Assembly: GCA_003194525.1 (NCBI GenBank)
Contig: NBIV01000141.1
Location: 118,373-182,372, forward strand
DNA from: Gracilariopsis chorda
Taxonomy: Eukaryota; Rhodophyta; Florideophyceae; Gracilariales; Gracilariaceae
Length of the DNA stretch: 64,000 nt
Direction of reading: 5' to 3'
Shown here piece after piece: positions 22,401 to 31,846 of the stretch (position 1 is its first letter; each line of letters begins with the position of its first letter). A model generated the notes under the pieces. It made no database searches and was not told the origin of the DNA. It worked only from the letters and a program-made list of their open reading frames with translations. A program made the translations under genes and the position numbers.

Positions 22401-22702
22401 TCGAATAGCTCCCCGCCGGACACGAGTTCCATGATTATATATAAGCGCTTTGAAGTGTTTATGACGTCAACGAGACGAACGATGTTGGGATGGTTCAGAC
22501 GCTCTAACGCGTCTATCTCATTCCTGACTTGTCGGTTCTGCTCGCGTTGCCGAATGAAGCTCTTGTCAAGAATCTTGCAGGCATAAGGCTCCTGTGTTAC
22601 GCAGTGAATAGCAAGTCGCACTTTAGCGAAAGCACCCACACCCAAGGTTTCTAAGATGTAGAAGTCGTGGACGCGAGTGAATCTCTTTCTTGCGCCGTTC
22701 AT
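19421..22702 (-). CDS. Ser/Thr protein kinase, CAMK/SnRK/AMPK-like, with long disordered region and KA1/NAF-like C-terminus
   Basis: A 1093-residue single-exon protein. The N-terminal kinase domain (about 14-282) is complete: glycine loop GVGAFAKV (21-28), Lys43 in ACK, Glu62 of helix C, HRDLKLEN (135-142), DFG (155-157), a T-loop ending in APE (189-191) and DxWxxG in subdomain IX. The HPWF end and overall pattern place it with CAMK-group kinases such as plant SnRK3/CIPK and fungal or animal AMPK relatives. Residues about 300-960 are charged, Ser-rich and probably disordered. The last ~130 residues (SFNPFISLLPRG, then a Cys/Lys-rich beta region with VKCNFKTKEE and SVQFTSTGGG) resemble a KA1-type autoinhibitory or lipid-binding domain. 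That call is inference. The start ATG at 22702 gives a full kinase domain. The gene is divergent from the acyltransferase gene, with about 1 kb between. Confidence 0.92.
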   Translation of the reverse strand: MNGARKRFTRVHDFYILETLGVGAFAKVRLAIHCVTQEPYACKILDKSFIRQREQNRQVRNEIDALERLNHPNIVRLVDVINTSKRLYIIMELVSGGELFDVITKQRRLTEPQARFYFHQLVEGLHYCHRRGVFHRDLKLENILLSTTGVLKITDFGLSQLLVGPPDGTESFNSTVLFSTQCGSPYYIAPEVAVVKDKGYSGAKADAWACGIILYVLAAGCLPFQAFLNSGNNAFMFQRVVKGGMNYPESFSEELKDLIGHLLELDPDHRYAMPGIMKHPWFNGPCQDPGRHRSDIIKSQVPQIVAARLGSVPINASQATRPPEANDTVPDAVMETDDSLNLGKRVDSFEGTAPAALLPMASGYSDAHETDATLNEFRHEENYLLRATEVQAATIAENQLAEAYIAQYGLPVTYSSQDPSLPPYAVEVPQCPVPPQTYAVEQRQFDTGNTQVAYYYDPGLPYTAPVHQNVEKTNAAPKPNIDLPSYDPDDSIVHNWNVLPSDYEVGEHTHLLSLDTSAVQNDDDQLRRVRSLGDLKSQKGKRGAQIRRTRSAPAMKPYSKFPTNAQPFRLLSLESKRGTVRLQLWELSINQWRSECVPTSDEQRTQKVREISASVKAKGDKVDEPRSACKPRRSSSGQVVRFDLGPTDHGVHGYDSQIPRHGKPDETRDLRQRQKKKSHVRWSNEENTCAVSKPEDPDTVDRKRDKEMNGRKSWVSYCRSNDYQLVDNYVEFGLPADELARAWDRIDLFDDTEKDSLGPIRAQTSSTRYSSQNTAPSNGATHVRPSGASASTFSPAEGDVTARISDQCPSDDIIRAGGSKQSVGLPHNGSSSTPQRSVMDSTLSEEIEPGRAPVVVGRTPSGRDILKSSSRCSARRARGATRFLSGTSVDTALHDLSADLAPDPRWVAGSAPVYPNNSERIPIQINDDVENSHLPADPFQYELPGPQTEFPSFNPFISLLPRGMTYKKLLAIIKSRLRPRQDTQFRTLIEPNECKSILEDVLRECRCTNIKCTKKSKDRFRVKCNFKTKEENSAMIMTVARLDDGLSSVQFTSTGGGNRSDLQAFYRLVAKNFHERKSWNAVTSNREDYDEQN

Positions 22703-23695
22703 TGTTGCTCATGGGTTTCCAAGAAACAAGAGAATGTGGCATGCACTGTGGCGAGAATGTGTATGGATCCCAGACTGATCTGCGAAAGACATTTGGTTCC
22801 GGTTTGTCCGGGGCGGCACATCTGGTTCACGAAAGCAGGAAAGCCATGGGTTGAGGTTGCAGGTAACGGAGACTTCGCGGTTCGAAGGGAAACAGCGAAG
22901 CCGAGAAATAGCGGGGGGGTCACGTAAGCCTGAAATGACGTCTTCTGGAGTGCATTCTGACGGTGTTTGTAACATGTGACCGCCTGCTATTTGTCTTCTA
23001 TATTCTCGTAGATATTCTCGTATATATCTCTTATCGGGTCGCATGCATGAAGAGAGAGAAGTATGCACAGTGGCACATGCCCTCAAAAAGACGTCATTCC
23101 AGGTTAACAAAATAATAACATGTGAGGCACAATTATGTAACAGAAACTACTGTACAGTCACTACAAGTTGCAGTACGTGTAATACGCTGTAGAATATCCT
23201 TCACATCAGAAAGCCGAATTGCCACGTCTTTGTAACTTACGAAGGTATATCTGCATGTGAACCTGCTATTTCCGGCTTCCTACACATCAATACCCTTGGT
23301 ATATGCACAAGTACAGTAGCTGGACTGGTGCAGACCCTCCTGCATGGCTATGGGAGACGGAGCTTGCTACTAGCTAGCTAGTAGCGTCCCGAACAATTTG
23401 CCTGTTATCTACCAATCTTCCTTTGTACCAACCCAAGGGGTACAAACGTAGACGGATACTCATCCTGGCATCATGCGTGGGGAGTGGGAAAGTCGGACGC
23501 TCCGAGTTCTTATCGAATCATTTCATGTGATTCATCAGGATTATGATAATCACCGACAGGGGCACGGCATCCCCCTTTTTTGATGCGGCGTTTTTTAGCC
23601 GACAACTGCATCCTATCGTGACGTAGAGCATCTTGTGAATCACCTCACAGATACATGTAACCGCAAGCGCGTTCTCAATCGACTCTTGCATAGAG
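22703..23695. promoter_or_regulatory. Divergent intergenic region between kinase and acyltransferase genes
   Basis: This ~990-bp stretch separates two divergently transcribed genes and must hold both promoters. I see no convincing TATA box or conserved element. An open frame on the minus strand (22709-23110) ends just before the kinase start but has no homology signal and is not in continuity with it, so it is not annotated as a gene. Confidence 0.4.
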
Positions 23696-25162
23696 ATGGA
23701 GAAACACCCCGCTGATACGCGTTTCAAGAGTTCCGTTTCCGCATCTACGGCGCCTCTGGAAGGCCTGCGGGTGCTATTCTGCTACTTCATCGTGGCAGGT
23801 CATATGGTGATATGTCTTGCTGTCGCCCTCAATTCCCCAGAACCAGCCATAGTGCTGATAAACGCAACCGATTTCTTATCCGTGTTTTCACTCAATCTCG
23901 TTGACTTCGGTTTCAAGAATGGCGTTGATATATTCCTGCTGATCAGTGGCTTCTTCATGGCGAGAAAGTTTCATCGTTCCTTTCCGTACGGAAACAGCTC
24001 ATTCGTCGTCCGATTGAAGTACGCACTACACTACTTGTTCTTTAGATGGCTGCGGTTGGTCCCGTTATATTTTGTAGTGTTTATGCTTTACACTGCAGGG
24101 TCCGCTCCTAATTGTCCAAAGTGGAACGAGTTGTTCTTCGTTCATGATCCCTCCGGAGATGTCACCACTATGTGCCTCGGACAAGGATGGTCAACAATGG
24201 TCGACTATCAGATTCATATTGTAATAGCACTCATGGCGGTCTTGTTCACTGACGAGTCTGTCTTATGTAAGACGATGCTCATCACTATTGTGGCGGCTGC
24301 GGTGAGCCGAGTGTTGAGCGTTTTAACCACAGACTATTTGGTATCAGAACAATTTCGGGATATCCTTGTCCTCCATGAAACGCTTACAGACAAACTGAAA
24401 ATGTCGCTCGCAGAAGCACTTCAAGTCAAACTGGGGGCCTATGAGCCATCGCCAGAACATGTCACAACAGCCCGACGTTTGCGTCAAAGGGCTTCCTTCA
24501 CTCCACCTACCGCCACTATTATGAAAGTTCATTCAGTTATGACGGGATTTCTGCTTCACAGAGAACTTCAGTCTGCAGGTCGAGTTTACAAAGCACTTCA
24601 GAATCATTCTAATCTATCTCTTGTACTTGCAGGTTTTCTTGTGGCACTTAGCAATATGTCACGGCCTTCTCCTAACCCTGACGGAAGTAACTATGAGTTA
24701 GTGCTTTCGGCCTTAAAGGAGGGTATTCGAACCCCGTCAGCGCTCTTTGCGATTGGCATCATCATACTTCTGACCTGTTCACCAAATAAATGGCAACGAA
24801 CGGGACTCGAACACAAGCAGTCTCTTGCACCTCGCATCTTACAGACAGTACTGGGCAATCCTATTATGGTTATGGCAGCGCAATTGTCGTACTCGATATA
24901 TCTCTCTCATTTTCTCGTTCTATCAACCCAAGTTGTAGTCGGACCTCAGGTTACAGATGAAACCTTTACCCTTAAAGTTCTAGGTCAGAAGGGGCTTGCT
25001 TGCTTCGTGTTTGCTGCCCTGCTCAGCGTACTACTAGTTGTGATTGAGAAAGTGATGCTCCGAGGTCGAACGTTCTTGATGAAGAAGTCCTGCTCATGGT
25101 TCTTGTTGAATCAACAGCATGCCCCTGTTGACCAGCAGTCGAGCTCCATGAAGACTGATTGA
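23696..25162 (+). CDS. Acyltransferase-3 family membrane protein, NRF-6-like
   Basis: A 488-residue polytopic membrane protein. Its start LEGLRVLFCYFIVAGHMVI (21-39) is the first transmembrane helix of the acyltransferase-3 family with the conserved His (H36). GVDIFLLISGFFMARK (76-91) is the second family hallmark. The pair Cys140 ... Cys160 with WSTMVDYQIHIV after it matches the loop and Trp/Asp motif of nose-resistant-to-fluoxetine (NRF-6) type proteins. The end AQLSYSIYLSHFLVLSTQVVVG is the typical SYxIYLxH helix. Such proteins transfer acyl groups to lipids or glycans across membranes; the substrate here is unknown. Compared with animal NRF-6 proteins the lumenal N-terminal domain is missing. 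The central loop (about residues 210-290) is longer and more polar than usual. The ATG at 23696 precedes the first helix sensibly. Confidence 0.85.
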   Translation: MEKHPADTRFKSSVSASTAPLEGLRVLFCYFIVAGHMVICLAVALNSPEPAIVLINATDFLSVFSLNLVDFGFKNGVDIFLLISGFFMARKFHRSFPYGNSSFVVRLKYALHYLFFRWLRLVPLYFVVFMLYTAGSAPNCPKWNELFFVHDPSGDVTTMCLGQGWSTMVDYQIHIVIALMAVLFTDESVLCKTMLITIVAAAVSRVLSVLTTDYLVSEQFRDILVLHETLTDKLKMSLAEALQVKLGAYEPSPEHVTTARRLRQRASFTPPTATIMKVHSVMTGFLLHRELQSAGRVYKALQNHSNLSLVLAGFLVALSNMSRPSPNPDGSNYELVLSALKEGIRTPSALFAIGIIILLTCSPNKWQRTGLEHKQSLAPRILQTVLGNPIMVMAAQLSYSIYLSHFLVLSTQVVVGPQVTDETFTLKVLGQKGLACFVFAALLSVLLVVIEKVMLRGRTFLMKKSCSWFLLNQQHAPVDQQSSSMKTD

Positions 25163-26003
25163 AAATGATCGTCTTACATATGTGGTACTAGACGTTTGGT
25201 CTCGCGGTGACGAGCAGTGGCATGGTTAGCTAGCTACGATAAGGTATTGGTCTAACGAGCCTATAGAGGAATCACAGATTTCCTTGTGCTGTATGTCGTT
25301 TGGTCACCCCTAGTAGTACTATGGACAAAACACTCACGGCCCATCGCAGGCGCTATGCCCGCACCCTCGTAGATTGTTATGTACAAACCAAAATGCTACA
25401 AAGCTCTTTCAGAACGTGGCCCTCGAAATGTTCGGAGACTACGAATGCTTCCTTTTTACGGAAAGGCTTTGAGACACCATGGGTAAGCATTTAGATGGCG
25501 ACAAACCAATGCACAACCTGTAGACTATCAGTGTCATTGACTGCGCTCTTTGGCATGGCTTAATCTTAGTATGGAACACTCTGAATAGACCTGAGTGGCC
25601 TAATCACATCCACATCCAAATGCGGCTGGTCATGGTCGCAAGATCTGTAACTGCGGGCATCACTTTTCTCGAGAGGGTCCATTTCTAGCTTCGTGCGATA
25701 GTCGTTCAGATGAGCACACTATCAAAAGGGCTGTATTTCGGAACTTGATAGTCGCCAATACACTGATGTGAGTTCTTGCGCACCTCGCCCCGAAATGGCG
25801 GTTATCACCATTTTCAGGTGTGAGTCCGAAAACGGCTTCACTGAGGCTGGCATGGTTTTCCAGGTTGACTTCTTTTCCGCTCTCTACTTAATCGTGTGCA
25901 CTTCTGCTATGTTCATCTGCACTCCCTCCATCCATAACCCTCGGAAGCAGCTCAAAGAAGTTGCCCTTGGAGTTCAACACCTGTCTTCCAAAACTCGATC
26001 GAA
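25163..26003. other. Intergenic region
   Basis: About 840 bp between two plus-strand genes. Only short open frames without family signals occur. It should contain the 3' end of the acyltransferase mRNA and the promoter of the next gene. No AATAAA or clear TATA element is seen near the expected places. Confidence 0.4.
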
Positions 26004-27290
26004 ATGTTCGTCGTGTCCGTATTCACTTTCCTTGTCCTTGTTTTACATTCATTTGCAGTCGCTCAGTTAGCACTGCAGTCTGGTTCACATGAAAGTTTGC
26101 TGCAGTATGGATCCGCTCAATCGGTCAAAACGTATTTGCTCAACGTCTCTCCTGAACAAACAGTGACTGAAGTGTCGTTGAGCACTCAGGATGGGAAGGT
26201 TCTCACATCGCATGAGGTTTCTTTTTCCCAAGTTTCGCAAGGTCTCTACAACATTTCTGTCAATTTGTTTTTCGATGGAATACCCGGAGAAGTGCAGTAC
26301 AGAATCACTGCACAGACGAGAGCTTCGGATGGAAGCGAACATCGTGAAGAGCTTTCGGCTTCGCATTCCGTCTTTGGCGTTGTTTTCTATGAAGAGGTGC
26401 AGGGAGAGAGAAGATTAGTGTCAGGTGACGACAGTGATGGTATCCATTACACTTCGTTTACGACACCTGAGTCTCCAGCTCGAACATTCAGTGCAATTTC
26501 TCATACACCAGCAGGCGTGATCCTTGAAGGAAAGTCGAGTATTCGAGCGCAGACGGGTAGTGGTGCGAGCCCTCTGCTGCTTGAATCGGACATTGACGTA
26601 TCTGGAGATGGAATGTCGGTGGATGTGCATCCATACCGTACGGGTGCAGTAATTGTCACGGTGGAGTTTCCAGAATTGCAAGTCGATGGTGAGTCGCATG
26701 AAACAGTGGTATACATTTCAGTGCCGAATACTCCATTGCCACCAGTGGTGGTGACACAGAAAGGCGAAAAAGTAGTGCAGATAGCCACGAATGGAACAGC
26801 AGAGTTAACTGTTGAAATGTTTAACGCAGAATCATTCCCGACAATGGAAGCCGTTCTTGGAAGCAACAAGCTGGAAGCCATCCGCGATGGTTCAGACATT
26901 GCGGACTTGAATCAAAATGTTCGGTTTGTTGGTTCAGTGAGAGAAGAGGGCACTTTTCCTCTAAGAATTCGCGTGAAGCAGGAAGTGATTGTCGACGCTG
27001 TGATGTTGTACGAGCCATCAGTGGCACTAACCAAGGCCGGTACAAATCAAGTTATCGGTGGTAGTCCTGTTGCAGGCATCGCGTCAAATGCGGGATTAGT
27101 CGCAGGTATGGTAATTCTTGCTGCAGTTGTTCTCGTTGCTGCTGTGGGTGGCGTAATGACGGTATTCTGGTCTAGAAGGCGGAGCGAGGAAGCAGAAGCG
27201 AATTTTGACGCAGCTTATTCGCCTGCAGAAGATGTTGGGGGCTTCGGAATAGCCAGGGATGTGTACGGTCGTGGTAGCGTTGAGGTATGA
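26004..27290 (+). CDS. Unknown type I single-pass membrane protein with beta-rich ectodomain
   Basis: A 428-residue protein with a signal peptide (MFVVSVFTFLVLVLHSFAVA, 1-20), an extracytoplasmic part of about 340 residues, one transmembrane helix near 365-389 (GLVAGMVILAAVVLVAAVGG), an SRRR stop-transfer and a cytosolic tail of about 39 residues with several Tyr. The ectodomain alternates short hydrophobic strands and polar turns, has no Cys after the signal, and has a few NxS/T sites (for example NGT, NIS), suggesting cysteine-free beta-sandwich repeats. I do not recognise a family. The N-terminal half loosely recalls ER/oligosaccharyltransferase-associated ectodomains such as ribophorin II or TRAP subunits, but that is only an impression. 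The ATG at 26004 directly starts the signal peptide. Confidence 0.85.
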   Translation: MFVVSVFTFLVLVLHSFAVAQLALQSGSHESLLQYGSAQSVKTYLLNVSPEQTVTEVSLSTQDGKVLTSHEVSFSQVSQGLYNISVNLFFDGIPGEVQYRITAQTRASDGSEHREELSASHSVFGVVFYEEVQGERRLVSGDDSDGIHYTSFTTPESPARTFSAISHTPAGVILEGKSSIRAQTGSGASPLLLESDIDVSGDGMSVDVHPYRTGAVIVTVEFPELQVDGESHETVVYISVPNTPLPPVVVTQKGEKVVQIATNGTAELTVEMFNAESFPTMEAVLGSNKLEAIRDGSDIADLNQNVRFVGSVREEGTFPLRIRVKQEVIVDAVMLYEPSVALTKAGTNQVIGGSPVAGIASNAGLVAGMVILAAVVLVAAVGGVMTVFWSRRRSEEAEANFDAAYSPAEDVGGFGIARDVYGRGSVEV

Positions 27291-28862
27291 TCCGGCCCGT
27301 TAGACGCAAGTAGAGCTCATTGGATTTTCGTAGTCGTTTAGGTTGGTGTTGGTCAAGAGTTGCGCTGCTGTGGTATGAGAATGGAGCGACCCATGACTGG
27401 AAGGCGTGAGTAACGATAACTATTGGGTAGCATTCGCATTTCGTTAACGATCGTTCGTAGTAGAATGTTTAACCAATGATCATTTCTTTGACTGTGAACA
27501 GCTGCGCCACTATGTCACCACTGCGGGACCGCTTGGTACCAAAACCATGACAACGGGACGTGCCTGCAGCGCTTCTCTATCCGTAGTCCTGTCAACGCTG
27601 ATTCTGTTTGGCGCAACAGACTGTTCCAAGTTTCCCTTTTGGTTTTGCATGGATGAGAGCGGCGCAGATGTCAAGAGCCATGCATGCCGACGGCTGCCTA
27701 CTTTACCACGTCCTTCGGCTGTGTTCGTTCCAACCCCGATTAGACTTGAGACCAGTCTGAGGTGCCGCAGCGTTGATCCTGAGAAGTCTGGGATTTTTAA
27801 AGGCTGTGAAGATAACGGATGGCCGTGAAGTTAACGGATTGCGAATGAAAAACGCGGCAGATATCTAAATTACGGACGGGAAAAAATACATTTAAATATA
27901 GTGAATTAGGAGGTGAGGGCTAAAAATCACGAACGTAACTCATTGGGCGTTGAGATAACTGCGCATGCGAACGAGGCGGCAGTGCGTGACCTGGGGCATT
28001 GCTGAGGATTCCGTGTCAACAACTCTGGACTAGCCACATGGAGATAGCATGACTGCCGAAGCATGAGTGCATCATCGCTGCAAAGCTCAGTAACTAACCA
28101 ACGGTACGTGTCTTGCAGTACCTTGCGAGCCCACAGAAAAACCAACACCAGCCTGTCTCATCTTCAAATAGGTAGGTGATGCCGCATGCAGCCGCTCCTA
28201 TGAGGCCGTAGAGTTAGATAGCGTTATAGATCACCTGCAGAATGGCTATCTCTTTAAGTTTTCCCAACTTCACTACCGCAATCCTGTTACCCTAATTTCA
28301 CAGTCAGAGATACCCCATACAACTCGTCTCGCGCTTCGCAGATACATCAGAAGAAATAAGCTGTGCAGTAGAAATGAATTATTGCTTCCCTCTGTGTGGG
28401 CAATTGTTGACAACTTTGGCGTCGACTCAACGCACGCAAGATAGTGGAGAGCCCAACAACAATAGATATCGAACAGTTTATGTGCCGTGGCAATCCGTGC
28501 TCCCATTCACAAGACTCCTACGTGTAAAGGTTCATGCGCGAAACGAATATATTGACCGGCAACGGCCACAGTGGGCGCGCAGAGCGCCGTGCCGCCATAG
28601 TACAACAAGCTCGCTGGGTCGTCCGTAGAAACGTGCCTGACGTGTTGCTCGCTCGCTCCAATGACACGTCACGATCTTTCGCCTTGATGAGCCCAATTTG
28701 CTAGCGCCATTCAGCTATCTCATCGAATCTTGCACATGTCTGCTCTCCCTAGACAGTTTAAATAGCCCTTGACCAAGTCCGTACCCAAGGCCCATCCCAT
28801 TTCTAATTCTCCAACCGCCCTACCATCTTCATCATCTCCACTCTCCAACAAACACATTCACC
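27291..28862. other. Intergenic region with one weak small ORF
   Basis: About 1.6 kb before the transaldolase gene. A 93-codon ATG-initiated frame (27547-27828) begins with a hydrophobic stretch (LSVVLSTLILFGATDC) that could be a signal peptide, but nothing else supports it. An A/T-rich patch lies near 27860-27910. The right end holds the transaldolase promoter and a CT/AC-rich 5' UTR; a gtttaaatagcc box about 100 bp upstream of the ATG could be TATA-like. Confidence 0.35.
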
Positions 28863-29939
28863 ATGGCCTTCGTGTCCTCTTTCGCCCCCGCGTTCTCACG
28901 TTCCGCACCCGGTTCCGCAGTATGCTCGCGCCGTTCGCAAGTTGTATCTGGTCCGCGAATGACCGCCACGCAGCTCACTCAGTACGACGCCCTTCGTGCT
29001 GTGACCACCATCGTCGAAGATACCGGTGAGATCGAAACCATTCGCGCGCATCGCCCCCATTCCGCTACCACCAACCCGTCCCTTGTGGCCTCCGCCGCCA
29101 CCAAGCCCGAATACGAGCATTTGCTTCATGAGGCTGTGCAATACGGCCGCCAAAACTCCATCGCGGGAACTGACACTCTTGCCATTGTGCGTAATAAGCT
29201 TTTCACCCTCTTCGGCGCTGAGATTTTGAAATATGTGCCGGGTGACGTGAGTACCGAGGTTGATGCCCGACTTTCCTTCGATGTGCCCGCCCAAGTCGAG
29301 GTGGCGCAGCAGCTCATCAAGATGTACGAGGAGGTGGGTGTTGCTCGTGAGAGAGTTCTCATCAAGCTTGCCACCACATGGGAGGGCATACAGGCATGCC
29401 GTCAACTTGAGAAGATGGGCATTAAAACCAACATGACGTTGCTTTTCTCCATGCCTCAAGCAGTTGCCGCAGCTGAAGCTGGTGCATATCTGATTTCTCC
29501 GTTTGTGGGACGAATTCTTGACTGGTACAAGAAGGCCGAAGGCGTCGATTCATACCCGGCGCACGAAGACCCCGGAGTGAAGAGCGTGAAACAGATCTAC
29601 AACTACTACAAGTGCATGGGCCACGACACGATTGTCATGGGCGCCAGTTTCAGAAACAAGGGGGAGATTCTAGAACTGGCTGGATGTGACCGATTGACGA
29701 TTGCACCCAAGTTTATCAACAGTTTGAAGGACACGCCAGAGAGCGTGGAGAGGAAGCTTGACACTCCTAGCGTTGAGGAGTGTGGACTTATCCCTAGACT
29801 GAACTTGGGTGAAAACGACTTCAGATGGATGATGAATGAAAACGCTATGGCTACTGAGAAGCTTGCGCAGGGTATTCGTGGATTTGCTAGAGATTTGGAG
29901 AAGCTTGACAGGCAGTTGCAGGCCCTTCTTGACGCGTAA
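28863..29939 (+). CDS. TAL: Transaldolase, plastid-targeted
   Basis: A 358-residue single-exon enzyme of the pentose phosphate pathway (sedoheptulose 7-phosphate + glyceraldehyde 3-phosphate to erythrose 4-phosphate + fructose 6-phosphate). The body matches TalB-type transaldolases: TTNPSL (69-74), the Schiff-base Lys168 in VLIKLATTWEGI (166-176), NMTLLFS, ISPFVGRILDWYKK, IMGASFRN-like VMGASFRNKGEILELAGCD and PKFINSL. The first ~35 residues (AFVSSFAPAFSRSAPGSAV, with Phe near the N-terminus, Ser/Ala/Arg-rich and few acids) look like a plastid transit peptide, and red-algal transit peptides characteristically keep an N-terminal Phe. The start ATG sits in ACCATGG context. A long antisense open frame (28896-29459) is a shadow of this gene. 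Confidence 0.95.
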   Translation: MAFVSSFAPAFSRSAPGSAVCSRRSQVVSGPRMTATQLTQYDALRAVTTIVEDTGEIETIRAHRPHSATTNPSLVASAATKPEYEHLLHEAVQYGRQNSIAGTDTLAIVRNKLFTLFGAEILKYVPGDVSTEVDARLSFDVPAQVEVAQQLIKMYEEVGVARERVLIKLATTWEGIQACRQLEKMGIKTNMTLLFSMPQAVAAAEAGAYLISPFVGRILDWYKKAEGVDSYPAHEDPGVKSVKQIYNYYKCMGHDTIVMGASFRNKGEILELAGCDRLTIAPKFINSLKDTPESVERKLDTPSVEECGLIPRLNLGENDFRWMMNENAMATEKLAQGIRGFARDLEKLDRQLQALLDA

Positions 29940-30803
29940 GAAGAGCGTTTCCTTTTTCCTTTGCGGAAGGAGGGGGGGTTAGAATGAGGAGGACTGCGAT
30001 TAGGAGGCTTGGAGCCGCACTATTACCGAAAAACAAGATCTATATACTATTATTTGATGAAGGATTTGTGGTAGGGCACACGCCGAGTTATCGAGTGAGG
30101 CTTTTGGTTGCGATAGGGGACTTGGTTCACATGTAGTAATCTTTTATTGTGTAAGAAAGTTGGCTTTGTAAACAAGAGTACGTTTTTGGATGTGTACGTA
30201 GCAGTTGGCGTTGTGCAGAGAAAACGTGAAATCAGGTGGTAGTACACAGGGGTAAGGGTTAGCAACTAAACATGGGTACATGCGACCAGAAGGATGGGCT
30301 GGAAGGGTACGGTAGCCGTGTTCGCAGCTCAGTGGATGGCATGAATGCGCTGCATGCACATCTATTTGAACTTGGTGGTGAAACAATGTGGTGTGGGTTG
30401 TCAAGTTATGCGCTGGCACAAAAAGCATGACATGTAATCAGGGTTAAGTTACGTAGTTAGGAAGTTTCATTTGGTAGTGAATGCTCGCGTAGTACGAGAG
30501 ATGACGGGGTGTACCCCTACAGATGCAAGGTGATGGGCGTGTGGTGGAGTACAAGCTCACAATGAAGGTGCACGTGAGCCGCCATGAAGAAGTGCAGCAG
30601 GTTTTACTGAAACAGCATACCATGGTAACCATACACAAGGAAACGAAGGGAGTTAAAAGTGTCAGGAAGGAAGAGCGAAGGGGAGGACGGATGGACGAAA
30701 GAAAGACAAAAGAAAGCACAACACATGGCGCCAGACGAAGCACAAACAAAATAGAGAAACGAACAGCTAACAAGCGGCAAGCGCAACAGAAAGCACAAGT
30801 GCT
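29940..30803. other. Intergenic region between convergent genes
   Basis: About 860 bp between the 3' ends of the transaldolase gene (plus) and the small membrane protein gene (minus). A G-rich run follows the transaldolase stop. No AATAAA is seen close to either stop. Open frames here (for example 30523-30807) are low complexity and look like chance. Confidence 0.4.
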
Positions 30804-31214
30804 TTAGATGGGCTCATTGTACTGTTCGGGGTTGTTCATAACGGTTTGAGCAAAACTCTGTTGTCGTCTACGACGCCAGCACCAGAACGAGAAGGAGATG
30901 ACAGCGACGATAACCAAGAATGAAAACACCGGCGGAAACAATCTATTGAAGAGGCTCTTTTTCTCAGAGTTATCTTCGTCTCCTTCGCCCTTCACGAGGG
31001 GGGTGGACGGTGCGGAGGTTTCGGAAGCTTTGTCGAGGTCTGATTCGGACGTGACTGCGTTGTCATCTTCGGGTTTCTGCGCGGACGCGGATGGGGAAGG
31101 CGAGGCTGCGACGGTTGAAGAAGGGGTGGGCGTGGGGTCGTCCGCGGCAGTTACTGTGAATTGGGCTAGGGTGAGGGCGGTGAGAGCGAGGAGAAGGAAG
31201 AGTGAGACACGCAT
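30804..31214 (-). CDS. Small mucin-like single-pass membrane protein
   Basis: A 136-residue protein with four clear parts. The signal peptide is residues 1-23 (MRVSLFLLLALTALTLAQFT...). A Ser/Thr/Pro/Ala-rich, acidic ectodomain (about 24-90; TPTPSSTVAASPSPSASA) would carry O-glycans. One transmembrane helix spans about 93-112 (FPPVFSFLVIVAVISFSFWC). A short basic then polar tail follows (RRRR at 114-117). There is no recognised domain. It is divergent from the multi-pass protein gene at 31847, with about 630 bp of GC-rich sequence between. The clean signal-ectodomain-TM-tail architecture in one exon makes it a convincing gene despite its size. It may be a cell-surface or cell-wall-contact protein; that is inference. 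Confidence 0.8.
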   Translation of the reverse strand: MRVSLFLLLALTALTLAQFTVTAADDPTPTPSSTVAASPSPSASAQKPEDDNAVTSESDLDKASETSAPSTPLVKGEGDEDNSEKKSLFNRLFPPVFSFLVIVAVISFSFWCWRRRRQQSFAQTVMNNPEQYNEPI

Positions 31215-31846
31215 GGTGGGCGGGATTTCGGACGGCGACGTTGGGGAAAGGGGGGAGGGGGAGGGGAGGGGTAGCAGCGCGGGCAGGGGGAAGAGTTATA
31301 TTGGGGCGGGGGTCATGGAGGGGTTGGAGGGGCGGATAGAAGTTGAAACGCCAGGTCAGTGCTTCGCTTGGGGGACGCATCGCCGGTGGCACCGCGGTGG
31401 CTGGTGAGGCTGACACTGACGCTCTTCGTGCATGCAGTCGCCGGCACCGACGGTCTACATATCACAGCTGCAAGGGGCCAACGTTGGTGTGGCACCAGTG
31501 TCGCTGTTGCCACGCGCTCACTGCCTGCGCGCGTCGTCACACCAGCTCATCGCCACTCACGGAACGTAGCGCGCCGCTCGCCACACGACACCGCCACCTG
31601 TACAGCAGCGACGCGTGGCCACGTGGAGCAACCCTGCCGATTAGCCGCGCACAATAATGTGTTCGCGTCAAGCCGTCAAGTGTTGGTGACAAAGCGCACG
31701 GACACGCCACCTGAGCGGCAGCGCGACATGCTTCGTGCTGCCGCCCGTCGCGCAATGCGCTCAACAACGCCGCCTCCCGACGCGCAACGCGCTTCAAACA
31801 TGTAGATACCCGTGCAGCGCGCCATGCACGTCTACCCTCACCGACC
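31215..31846. promoter_or_regulatory. GC-rich divergent promoter region
   Basis: The 630 bp between two divergent genes is strongly GC-rich, with a G-run segment (gggggagggggaggggaggg, near 31247-31270) just upstream of the minus-strand gene. Open frames on both strands here come from base composition. No TATA box is evident. Confidence 0.4.

Noticed and set aside
22709-23110. 133-codon minus-strand frame just upstream of the kinase
   Set aside because: It stops before the kinase ATG, is not in frame with it and has no recognisable content; it lies where a promoter or 5' UTR is expected.
28896-29459. A 187-codon open frame on the minus strand inside the transaldolase gene
   Set aside because: It is a mirror of a GC-rich, codon-biased real gene; its translation is low complexity with no domain, while the plus strand is an unmistakable transaldolase.
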